Below, piece by piece: positions 22,613 to 34,544 of a stretch of DNA of 64,000 nucleotides (the first letter of the stretch is position 1; each line of letters begins with the position of its first letter). The notes under the pieces were generated by a model. That model made no database searches and was not told the DNA's origin. It saw only the letters and a program-made list of their open reading frames with translations. The position numbers and the translations under genes were made by a program. The DNA comes from Mangifera indica (Eukaryota; Streptophyta; Magnoliopsida; Sapindales; Anacardiaceae). The DNA lies in the NCBI RefSeq assembly GCF_011075055.1, contig NC_058151.1, positions 8,884,251 to 8,948,250 of the forward strand, in the 5' to 3' direction.

Positions 22613-23003
22613 AATAACAGGGATGATGTCATCCTCTTTGAAATTTTTGAATAAAAATGGAGAAAGATATTTTTGGGATGGTGTCATAGCAAACTCTCAT
22701 AAGTAGAACCCAATAATCCACCACTTTATTTGTGTCGTTCCAAATACAATGGTGTAAATGTTTTTTCGCATTATTTGTAATAGAAGGAGAAAAGATGGAA
22801 GTGTTGTTTCGATTCAATAAGAAACTTAGAGACTGGTTAAGTTTAAATCTTTTACCTTTCTTTAATCTCAATGCGTTAAATTTTTGGAGTTTAATTACTT
22901 TCATTAAATTATATAGTTTTAATTGTATTAAAATAGAATATTAGTGTACATATTAGAATTAGAATTCTGAACATCAATGATACTCTAATTTTGTTAAACA
23001 TTT

Positions 23004-23377
23004 TATTAGATCAGGGTCCACCTAAGACGGGTCAACCCGATCCAGTTTAATATAACTGTCAAGGGTAGTTATGAGAGGGAGTTAGAGGACAGTTGGACAT
23101 ATATATAAATTGTCCAAACTGCCTCTTCATAGGATATAATGCAATTTTTATCAAAAAAAAGGATTCTCCCCTCTTCTCTTCTACAAAACCAATGCACAGT
23201 AAACTTGTCTTCCAAAACAAAAAGCAATACGTTGGCAAATGGCGTCATGGAAATAGACCAATGTCAACACCTCACGCAGTATTCAAAGAAGCTTCATAAA
23301 AAATTATTTTGGATACGCAAATCTTTATTTACAGATTTCACAGAATTTGATCCTAGCATGTTTAATTATTTTCAACA
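23004..23377 (+). repeat. Copia A 5' LTR
   Basis: 374 bp, starts TATTAGATCAGGGTCC and ends TTTTCAACA. It is followed one base later by the primer site TGGTATCAGAGC. It matches 30157-30529 over its whole length with scattered substitutions. A TATATATAAA box lies at about 23099-23108. Confidence 0.9.
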
Positions 23378-23378
23378 T

Positions 23379-23390
23379 TGGTATCAGAGC
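23379..23390 (+). other. Copia A primer binding site
   Basis: TGGTATCAGAGC, an exact match to the usual plant initiator-Met-tRNA site, immediately downstream of the 5' LTR. Confidence 0.9.
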
Positions 23391-26300
23391 CTAAGATACG
23401 TATTTGTTATATTTTCTGTGAATCGTATTATGTATATTATACAAATTAGAATTTGTATATTGAATTTTGTTTTTAAAAATTCGTTTTTGGGCACGAATTT
23501 AATTCAGCCAAAATTGCTTGAAATTGGTGTTGGAAAACATGTTGGATGAATGATTTGAATGATATTACATGTTTTAAATTGAAAAATGACTCGAATTAAC
23601 ATCAAAATAGATGAAAATTGATCCAATATCGAGACCTAACGTGTGTTCTTCCTCCTTACCGTTTCAATGGATTCCAATGCCATTAGCATCGAAACTTGGA
23701 ACGACTAGACTCAAGATTGACTGGGCTACAAAAGCCCTATAGTTTTGTCGTTAAAAGTCAACCAATTGAATGGAAGAAATTCTAAGGTTCATCACATGAT
23801 TTCGGGTCGAAATTGAATTGGGAAAACTTGATTACTCGACCTGAAGGTCAACGGGTTGGTCAAGACCTATCGATCAATAGGTCAACCTATTGAGTCAATC
23901 AGGTCACCCGAACCGGTCAATGATTTGTCAGGTTAGTTGATCGATCAATAGTCAAAAGGTTGACCACACCATTGACTGGTGTGTGTACGTGCGTGGAAGC
24001 ATGTGACAGCTCAGTCTAGTGTGTGGAAGCATGTGACGTACATTAGCTGGTGCGTTTGACTCATTCTTGGTGTGTAGAGGAGCGTTGCAAACTCTTTACG
24101 GTGCTTGGCGGCATGTGTAGTGTCGACTCAGTGCGTGAAGGAGCATATGAGCATATTTTGACACGTGATAGCGCGTGAACATCTATTTCCAATGCATCTT
24201 GGCACGTGAAACCAATTTTATGGTCTTTAGAAGTTGTGTAGTACTCGGATCTAAATATGAGATGTGTTCCATGGGTTTTACGATGTATAATGACATGTAA
24301 TATTTTATTCCGACTCCCGAAAACACATATTGGTGTTTTAAAATACATAGTTCTACTTCATGCAAGTTTGTTGACTAGGGACCATCACATAGCATGTCGA
24401 AACTATCAATACACTATTGAATTCTCTTAATTGGAAAAAAGATAATATCCATGCGTGAATATGAGCCCCATAATCAATGATCTTATTTAGGACAAGAATT
24501 TGAAACTTTTTTAGGATTGAGTGGATTCATTACAGCTTGCTATAGAGCGACATTTAGTAATGTACGACAAAATATCCACTACTTTAATGTTATTCCCAAA
24601 TTAATGTAATACGAGGCATTTCACTTAACACAAATGTGATAAAGACTTTATCATGGATAAAGTGACTCAAAGATTAATACAGGTTGATGAAATGGTCCTA
24701 GTCAAAATAGATGATGCATTCATTGTATCATATATATATTTGTTAAGTGTGAGAATTCTGAGATTGGTAGAATTTAATGAAATTCTCATCTAGAATTAAT
24801 ATTGACACAATTAGATTAAAGTTTAAAATGTCAAACATTTATACCATAGAAGATGATTGAGAACATAGTGAACTTTTGATTCTATGTCTTATATGAGATA
24901 TTTTAAATTTTAATATGTAGTTGCGACAATTTATGTGTATTTGACAACGTTGTGTCTGATAGATATGTGTTTGTGATCTAGTTAACCATAACATCTTAGA
25001 AAATGATAGCTGATTTGAATGAAAATGATATTGAGTAGGGAGAATTTCAATGTGTGGCATTTAACATGCATAATATCCTAGATGAGCAAAAAACTTTGGA
25101 GGTCGTTGATTAGGTTAAGTTAGAGTTGTGGCTGACTAAGGGATAGAAACCCAATCAGTGTCTTACACAAATATGATGTGGACGCATATCACACATGTAA
25201 GAAGTAAGACTCACTTTGTGTGATATCTTGATCTGTTTCATGAATAACGATCTGGTATATGAGTATCAGTAATGTTCAACTGCATATGTCATAAGTATGG
25301 TTTTAATTGAAAAGTTTGGAGGAATTACATCCCCAAATAAAGATAGTTGATTGTTGAATTTGATTAAATGTCAAATCTGATTATGAAACTAAAGTCAACT
25401 ATGCGTAACCTGATACATGAACAGTAGGTTCATTTAGAAAAACAATACCTTCCTAATAGTGGGAGTGTATGAAGGTACATATGACCCACAATAAGGGAAG
25501 ATGAACTTTTGTTAATTGTTCTAGCCACTAGAATTAGAGGACAAACGCCCTTGAGGCAGCTGAACTTGGTACTCATGCATACATTGCAGAATTGAGTTTT
25601 AAAAGTGAGTGCCTCAAGTCCTAATATAAGAAGGAGATCGTATAATGCTTAAAGAATAAGAACAAGGAATTAAAATGAGAATAGTGACAAAAGTACTAGA
25701 AGAAAAGACAGAAACAAGATAAATAGTTACAATAGAAGCAACAAAAATTATATCGTCTATGAATAAACGAAGTTGAAAAAGATAGTCTTATTCAACATAA
25801 AGTGATGAAACTTTATTTTCTAGTACTATGGTATTAACTGAGTATTATTTTATGTGGATTATGAACTCAAAAGCCACCGACTAGGTAGCTCATGATATAA
25901 GATCTTTAGTAGATTTTTATTGAATTCTAAATAAAGTGAATTGGATGTATGTAGGTAACAACACAAAGGTTGTAGTAAGAGGAATAGACAAGAGTAAATA
26001 AGTTTTACAGGTGGTCAAATCCTATATCTACACGAAATCCAATATGCTCCAAATATTTAATAAATCTTGATTGAAGTACTTGTTCTTCTTAAACTATAAT
26101 ATAATTTAAATTTCTTTGGGTGCTTTATTGAAATGCAATAGAATTAATTTCTATATATTTGGTTTGTTGGTTGAATGGTTGTATAGTGTTTGTCACCTTA
26201 CATTCTGATAATGTTAAGTTTTTCATTATTTGCTTCTCCTATATGTATGGATATGAATGCAAATATATGGCATGCTACATTAGGGCATGTTGGCCTAGAT

Positions 26301-29300
26301 GGGTTGAATAAATTGACTTATGAAAATTTATTAGGAACTTTCACATAAATAGAATTGTTCACATGTGGGCACTGCCTAGTTGAAAAAACTTCTAGAAAAC
26401 CATTTCGACAAAGCTATAAAAGTTTGACTTCCTTTGCAAACTATATACTTAGGTATATGTTTTCCTATGAATGTAAAGTTTGAGAATGTATCTCATATTT
26501 CATTACTAATAATGATAACAATACTCGATTCAGTCTTGTCTACTTGAGCTCTCATAAGTCAAAAGTAGTAAACAGTTTTAGACACTATATATAATTAAGG
26601 TTGAGAATCAATTAGACAAAATAGATATGAGTTTTATGAATTCACCGAGATCTTGAGTATTTGTCCAAAAGGTTCAAGAAACTGAGTAATGAAAAAGAAA
26701 TAGTATGGCAAATAGTAATTTCAAAACTTTGCAACAAACCAGTGTAGTGGAGAAGAGTAATTGAACTCTATTGAAAATGGTTAAGTCAATGAAGGCGCAA
26801 ACAAAACATCAAGTCACTTTATGATGATATGATGTTTATTGTTGCTTGTGTACTTAACCGATTGCTTACTAAACCAGTTGCTTCCACTTCATATGAGTTA
26901 TGGTCAGGTAGAAAACCTGAGTTAATTTATTGTAATCTTAGTGGTTAGCAATGTCTATCCATAGCTTTTCCCATAAGTTTGAACAATTGGGATTGAAAAG
27001 AAATGAATGTATCTTTATTAGATATAGTGAGCACTCCAAAAGATATGTATTCATTAGGGAGGATTCCGTTGGAAGATTAATTGAACTTGTATTAAAGATA
27101 CTATATTCATAGAGGATATTTTTCTTAATAGGATGATATTGATAAATTGTTTCATCTGAATGAGATGAGAAAAGAATGAGGATGGATATATTTTAACAAC
27201 CATTTGTTGAATCTTAAGATATAAGACCTATACTTGTTCTAAATAGTGGGAGCAAATATAATTGAACTTCAACCTATTTCAGATAGTGGGAGTGATGATC
27301 TTCAATTGCTTGCTTCATTCATCTCAACCTAGTAAGAGCATTGAGATTAAACTTTTAATCTATTTCAGATAGTAGGAGTGTTAATTCTCAATTGCATCAA
27401 AATGGACATCTAAAAGTATTCAAATGATGTTTTGAATTGAAAACGAGATTTTCATAACCACTCCCCAAGATGATGAAGAACTTGAAATAATTGTCTCATC
27501 CTTTGATAAGAAAATTTTGAAATGCATTGGAAGAAGAGATGAAATATAAAGAAAACAAACCAATTCTAGGTTTTGGTTGACTCTCTGTTAGATAAAAAAT
27601 TCATTGGGAATGAATGAATTTCCTGAATTAGTTGTAAGGCGGATGACTCAATAAATAGGTATAATTTCACTTTATAGCGAAAATCTATACCCAATCAGAA
27701 GGTATAGATTGTGTAGAAGGATATTTTCATCATTTATAAGATTTACTATAATATATTTGATTTTAACTGTAGTAACACATTTGAATTTAGAATTACACTA
27801 GATGAATGTCAAGACAATTTTCCTTAGTGAAAAACTTAATAAAGAAATCTATATGAAACGAGATATAACTCTCGTTGTTATAGGTCTAAAGCGCAGACTG
27901 TACAAGCTTCAAAGACGTTGAATGACCTAAAACTATCATCTAGATACTGGTACTTGAAATTTGAAATGATTTCATAAGTGTTAATACCTTATGACTTTGA
28001 AATAATTAATCAAGACCATCATGTCTATGTGACAAAGTCTGATAACAAATTTGTAATTCTATCAATGTGTGTGATGATGTATAGATAGCTAGAAATGATT
28101 TGAAGTAAGTGATAATCATCAAAGGATGGTTGTCCATATTTTTGACTTGCAGGATATGGGAAAATAGATTACAGATTACATATTATGAATTTATATCTAG
28201 AGGAATTGTTTAAAGAAACTTTTGACTCTGTCATAAGAGCGTACTATTCAAAAGATTCTAGAACAATCTAATATGGTATACTGTGAACCCACTGATATTC
28301 TTGTGTTAAATTTATGAATTATTGAGCCAAAAGAGATATGTCTCAAAAATTAAGATAAAAGCAGAGAAATGTCAAAAGTTACTTATTCAGATGCCATCAG
28401 ATGTATTATGTATGCTATGGTGCGTACATGTCCAAATATTTATTTTTATTATTGGGTTGGTTAGTTGATATAAGTAAATGTTGAAAAGAGCACTGAAAGA
28501 CTGTGTATAAAATATTGATATTTTTAAAAAGCTATGTGGACGATTGATTATGTGATTAAGGATCGAACTTGCGTTTGATTGGCTATTGAGATGCCAGTTA
28601 GAGAAAAAGTTTAAACCAATGCAAATTAAATTAAGACTATGTTTTCTTACTCCAAAAGGGTCCATATCTTGGAGTGATAAGAAATAGAGATGCGTAGTCG
28701 TACCCACATCGGAAGCCTAGTATATAACTTATTCAGTAAATGTGCAAGAAACTGTTTAATTAAGACGATTCTTTGTGAATTTAAGTAAACAAGATGATAT
28801 TGTCAGAGCAATAGTTGTCTATTGAAATAAAAGATCATGAATTTTTATAAAATAACCAAACATATCGACGTTAGACACAACATAATAAAATACTTTATTT
28901 CCAAGAGGAAAATGAATGTACAATATAATTCTACGCATTGTATGGTCACTGATCCTTTGACCAAGATTCTTCTAAGATAAGTATTTCTTGCACATGTTAA
29001 ATTTTTTGGATTGCGTAGACTATGATTGATAAAGGTTGAGCTTATATATTGTACTGATAACACAACGTCGAAAACCATAAATTTAAGTTCATTTTATGTT
29101 TTAAATGTGCGTCCCGAAATTCTTGGGTTTTCACTGTATACACATCGTTTTTAGCTCAACAAGATTGTAATGTCACACAAGTTAGAGATTGGCTCATTCA
29201 CACGAACAATCACCTTTGATATTGAGAGAATGAGCAAAGATGAGACATTATTCTTGAGAAATGTGATGCTGAGAGAGCATACCAATGGGAGACAAATTTC

Positions 29301-30156
29301 TCAAGAAAAGATTTATTGAAAAAAAATGTTGCCTTGATGATTGATCAAGATGAGATCATGAATAGATATATTTGAAAATGATCGATTTGGATTCCCTACA
29401 TCCAAATAACTTGTGAATGCCAAATGTGAGTTCTTAATATGAATAAATACCTACAAGTATGAAGATGATTAAGAACTCAGGTTAGACATTGGGTGTAGTG
29501 ACTGAGCTAAGATCTGTACAGTGTTGTGAATGACATTTGAGAAAATACACACTATAGCACATGATTCATACTAAGTGTGCATAAGTAAGACAACCAATTA
29601 AAGTAATGAGAGGATGAATCCCTACTTCCTCACTGTGTGAGACTTTATGAGGATTACCTCATGTTGGTGCCCTTCGGCTCTTTACTATTGTTTGATATTT
29701 ACTCTTAGTGTTGCTATCTTAGCTTGGAACCTATAGCCACGCATGATTCGGTCTATGGAACATGACTAGAAAAATAGCTAAGTTTTAAATTGAAAATTTC
29801 GAGTAGAAGAGGAAGACTTACATGTTATGTGTGTCCATTGGCCGGCCGATCATGTCACTCATATAGAGATTGGACTTGATCATGGATACATAGGAAAATA
29901 ACACAATGATAAAAGAATGATTAAAGGGAGCTAGTATTATCGAGTAAGTTTGGGATACTGCGAGCCTAACGCTTTATTTTTGTTTTATTCGGGTTGAAGC
30001 GGCTATACCATTCCTAACAGATGCATAGTATTTAGCTCTCAAGTGCAGATTGCTCGTAAGGTTGCATGACACATTTGTAAGTATAAAACGTACTGTTATA
30101 TGAGATTTATGTGGTTAAGTATTTGGTTCAAGTCTTTCGTCATGTGTAGTGAGAGA

Positions 30157-30529
30157 TATTGGATCAGGGTCCACCTAAGACAGGTCGACCCAGTCCGATT
30201 TAATATAACTACCAAGGGTAGTTATGAGAGGGAGTTGGAGGGCAGTTGGATATATATATAAATTGTCCAAACTGCCTCCTCATAGGATATAACACAATTT
30301 TTATCAAAAAAAGGATTCTCCCCTCTTCTCTTCTGCAAAACCAATGCATACTAAACTTGTCTTCCAAAACAAAAAGCAATACGTTGGCAAATAGCATCAT
30401 CGAAATAGACAAACGTCAACACCTCGCGTAATATTCGAAGAAGCTTCATTGAAAATTATTTCGGATATGCAAATCTTTATTTACAGATTTCACAGAATTT
30501 GATCTTAACATGTTTAATTATTTCCAACA
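30157..30529 (+). repeat. Copia A 3' LTR
   Basis: 373 bp, starts TATTGGATCAGGGTCC and ends TTTCCAACA, preceded by the purine-rich AGTGAGAGA. It is followed by the CATTT target duplication. Short ORFs here are shared with the 5' LTR and are not genes. Confidence 0.9.
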
Positions 30530-30534
30530 CATTT

Positions 30535-31610
30535 GAAAAAGAAAATGACTTCATTTTTCTTCAAAATTTTTTCTAAAGGTTCATTCACATTCTATTAAAT
30601 TATCACTGTAAAAATTATTGAAAATTGTAAGCAGAGATTGCCCAAAAATTAAAATTATTCAATCGATATTTTGACTTTTTTTGAAGAAAAAATTAAATTC
30701 AATTGTATTTGAAATTTTTTTCTATTTGGAGATTGTTTTATAAGTATATTCAGCTATAAAAAAAAAATCATAATTTTCTGATAAGTACAAAAATTTATTA
30801 TGATTTGAAGGGTTTATAAATTATTATATGAGACTTCTAAAATTGAAATTTAATATTGTTTAGTTTAATTTATGTTTTGTGGGACAATGTAATAATAATT
30901 GTATAATTATAGACAATTATACAATGTTTTGTGAAGTTTAATATTGTACGAATTATAGACAATTAAAGATGTGGTTTATAATTCGTCTAATTTTGAGGTG
31001 AGTAAAAATTTATATAATGTGTAATGAATTGTGCTTTATATTAAAAATGTTTATATGATGAACTATCCTATTAAATTTATTTTATGAAGATGGATGAATT
31101 ATGTTATAAAATTTATTATATAAAAATATGTTAAGAGTATTTGATTTTTGAAAGTCTATGATTTATGAAATAGATTTATTTTTATTAAACTCATTTTGTT
31201 CGAGAACACTAATTTTTTTAAGAAGAAAAAGTTCTATTGTGTGATTTTAAATAAAAGTTATCAAATTTTTAATATTTTAATAAAGCAACAATATTCAACT
31301 TAAAATTTTTAAAAATGTTATCTAAAATATTTTTTCATAAAATAAATGTATATTATTTTATGTTGTTTTTAAGACAAATGAATATGACAAGTTTTATGAA
31401 TGGTCAATGTGTTGGATTTCTGTCTTGACCTAATTCGATCAACAAAGAGATTTAATGTATAAGTTTTAGCATAAGGGTTGTACTTGAATAACCATAGGTT
31501 TAGGAAGTCATCTAAGATTAAGATCCTTAGAAAATCCTAGATGATTGTTAGGGACCAAAGTTGATTCAGATTTAGTAAACAAGTTATATAAATCCACATT
31601 ATCAAAATAT
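30535..31610. other. AT-rich intergenic stretch
   Basis: Very AT-rich DNA with no supported ORF, transposon end or RNA gene. 30890-30965 contains a short repeated (A)TTATAGACAATTA motif. Confidence 0.3.
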
Positions 31611-31933
31611 GGCTAGATTCAAGTTGAACTGAACCTGAGCTCGGTTTGATTTACAGTAATTGAACTCGAGCTTTCTGTAAATAAGTTGGAGCTTGGCTGG
31701 AGCTCGATTCGAGCTCGATTCGAGCTCGAGCTTTAAATAACTTTTATTAAAACGATGTCGTTTTAATACATATTGGTCAAAATGACGTTGTTTGTATCAA
31801 AATTTTTAGTTTGCGAGCTTGACAAGCACCCCGAGCTCGAGCTCGCTTGAGCTTGTTTGGAGTTAACTTGTTTCGGGCTTATTTGAGCCAAGCTCGAATT
31901 CGAGTTCAAACGAGCTTGGTTCGAATCCAACCC
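31611..31933. mobile_element. GAGCTCGA-rich inverted-repeat (MITE-like) element
   Basis: About 320 bp with roughly inverted ends: left GGCTAGATTCAAGTTGAAC; right, reverse-complemented, GGGTTGGATTCGAACCAAG. Both sides are dense in GAGCTCGA/AGCTCG motifs, and CGATTCGAGCT is repeated in tandem around 31705-31728. This resembles small hAT-derived plant MITEs, but no convincing target duplication was found, so the family is uncertain. Confidence 0.5.
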
Positions 31934-33040
31934 TCCTCTAGATGATCGAGTTATGGTGGATTAAGTCAATGACAATTAAAACATTAGTAAAGTCTTTTAC
32001 TTGCTAAGTGATTATCATTCATTTTTCTATTTTTATGTTTTATAGATAACAGGTGATCAAGACGACTGCAATGCAAGAAGGTCAGTGTAGTATGGGACAT
32101 GAGGGCATAGTTGTCATTTGTTCAAATATTATTTTTACTTTCCTATAGTTTGAGTGTTATATTTATGTGTTATTTACTTTTGCTACACACGTGATTTTTC
32201 TATTTATAGTGTGAATGGTTACTTTATTCAAACATTCTTTATGTGTTTTCACAAATAATATTTTAATAAGCGTATTTATGGTATTTATAAATTTTAAATG
32301 ATTGAATGAAGTTTTTAGTAATTTGCATGCTTATGTAGCTTAAGTCAAGTAACGCTTCCCTTCAAAGGATAGTATCTTTGTAGAAGGTGTTACAATTTGC
32401 ACACAAGAGAAAGTAATAAAATTCAAGCAAGACAATTATGAACACAAAGTAAAAAGAGAGTTAAGAAAGCTCAAAACTTATAGTAGTTTAGAATTTTTCT
32501 ACTCAAGCCCCCTAACTCTATTTTTCAAGCAAATCACTTGAAATTCCATAAATTAAAATACCCCTATTTATAATAGTTCTCTATCAAATATAATAGTTTG
32601 TTTGAGATTTCACTTACAATGATTTGAAAAGAAGATAAAAAGATTGAAACGCCAAGGCTTATTACAATATATTGGATATAAGAAATTCTCTCAAGAAATA
32701 TGAATAAGTAGTTTAGTGAGAGAGAGAATTGAAGGCGTTATGAGAGAAAATGAGTATAGCTTGATAATGTAAATTCTTTGACATTTTCCAACTCGAGTTC
32801 ACTTGTTTATATAGGCTTCAAATGTTAGAAATATTAATATAGTTGTTAGACACAAAAGGGTAGTCATTAACATCTAAAAATAACATTTTTCTCTTGAAAT
32901 AGTTAGATGTGTAGATGTTCATCTTGTGTGCACAGTCATACTTGTTGATAAGATCTTCTTTTCAATGCAAGTCAACCTCAGTCAGTATTCCTAATAGTTA
33001 ACTTTTCACTCACACCAATCAAGTATACAATCGTGCATAT
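31934..33040. other. Unclassified intergenic DNA left of copia B
   Basis: No gene or clear transposon end. The last 150 bp (TGTGCACAGTCAT, GTATACAATCGTGCATAT) resembles the repeat found to the right of element B at 41840-42400, suggesting that B inserted into such a repeat. Confidence 0.3.
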
Positions 33041-34544
33041 TGAAAATTTTAGGTGAAGAAAAAGATGCAAAGAATATCATATATATAGATAGAACAAAAA
33101 TCAAAACATGATTAAGACATATAAGAGAAGCAGAAAACTTTTACCGACTTCTTTATCTACTATATAGGATGATGGATTCAACTTCTCATTTGAAGAACCT
33201 CTAAAGGAGTACACCTTCTAAGCCAAATCTTAAAGAGAGAGAAGAGTTTTTAGTTTGTTTTGTGAGAGAAAGTAAAGTGCAAGAATGCTTATGTTTTTTC
33301 AAAATGAATTAAAATGCACTTTATATAATGGTGGCCCATTTTACAATTTCAAAATTCTTATTTGGCCCAATAAATTCATAATTTGAAGTCTTACCATGCA
33401 TGTATATCAAATATATACCTTAACTGCCTTAATTTCATCTCACTAACATTTTAACTTTTAAAATATTATTTTTACACCCATATAACATTTTATATGATTT
33501 TGATTATCCTTTGGAAGGTGCTAGCCATTTTTAGATAATTAATCCTCCTTTTAAAAAGCTTGGTTTATTGGTGTGACCTTTTAGGTTCATCGTGGCATAG
33601 TCGTGAGTCATTTTTCAGACGATCTGAAAGTGTATTGGAAACTTAACAACTATGGTAAACATCTAACAACGTATCATAGCCTTTAAACCATGATAAGGAA
33701 ATACTCCATCGAACTTAATATCTCTGATTATACATTCCATGTAGGTAATATCCTTCCATTGTCCAATCTAGATTGATTTCAGACCCATGGATTGTCAAAG
33801 TTCTAATTTCGATTCTTTACGAATCATTGATTTAAATATTTGAAACATGTCATAACAAATATCCTTTGTATAACTTGCATTATAGTTTAGCCAAAGATTT
33901 GATTTCCAATATTTATCGATGTTTACTTCAAAACTTAAATCTAGATAGAATTAGTGAATATTCAGAACCTAATACTTTTCAAGTCAACGATATTTTGACC
34001 ATCATTCTTCTTCATATACAAATAACACATAACTGGTATATCTTATCTTACGAGATGTGGTTAACCTCGTATATATATACCACATGAATCATACACATCC
34101 GTATCAGATCTAACCATAATGTCTTAAGTCAAAAGATTACTTCGTACACTAGCATAATCTTACGATAAGTTATTGACTACGATTTAATGACTATGTGACT
34201 TATCGTTATTTGGTTATATTCGAAAAACGGTTCTTTAACTTTTTATCCATACCAATACCGTAATGACATGACCGTTATCATCACTCGCACTAGTATCATC
34301 TCATGGCAATTAATAGAGATATTTGATATGTCTACTATGTGAAATAATTGCTCAAGACGTTTGTAGGGAATAATTTGACGACTCAGTAAGTATATTAAGT
34401 AAGTCATTCGGACAGTTCATATACATACTTTATATCACCGCAAATAAATAAAACAACTTATGCATATGAATAAAAAGTACTACTTTTTTAATTAATAATT
34501 CACAAAAATATATATACAAGATTAAAATGCACTCGGAACCAACA
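33041..34544 (-). repeat. Copia B 3' LTR (left copy)
   Basis: About 1,504 bp. On the plus strand it starts TGAAAATTTTAGGTGAAGAA and ends CGGAACCAACA. It aligns throughout with 40276-41754, including TTTTACACCCATATAACATT and the ACTTCGTACACTAG(C/T)A block. The internal ORF is fortuitous. Confidence 0.85.

Larger units (their letters stand above)
23004..30529 (+). mobile_element. Ty1/copia retrotransposon A (degenerate, plus strand)
   Basis: 7,526-bp element with two 373-374-bp LTRs and a 5-bp target duplication CATTT (22999-23003 and 30530-30534). A Met-tRNA primer site follows the left LTR. Domain relics in copia order: GAG-pre-integrase, WHATLGHVGLDGLNKL (about 26270-26400); integrase, FSLVYLSSHKSK and SYELWSGRKPELIY (26470-26940); the linker HKFEQLGLKRNECIFI (about 26960); reverse transcriptase remnants (27540-28110, with KRRLYKLQ and DHHVYVTKSDNKFVILS); the post-RT motif YSDAIRCIMYAMVRTCPNI (about 28380-28440). 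Frameshifts and stops are everywhere and no domain is intact. Gag was not recognised. About 1.2 kb between 28900 and 30156 has no identified coding. Confidence 0.88.

Noticed and set aside
23139..23549. 136-aa ORF crossing the left LTR of copia A
   Set aside because: It spans the LTR end and primer site and resembles no protein; LTR-derived ORFs recur in the right copy.
31917..31930. tRNA gene suggested by GGTTCGAATCC
   Set aside because: No A box, anticodon arm or acceptor stem can be formed around it; it is the terminus of an inverted-repeat element.
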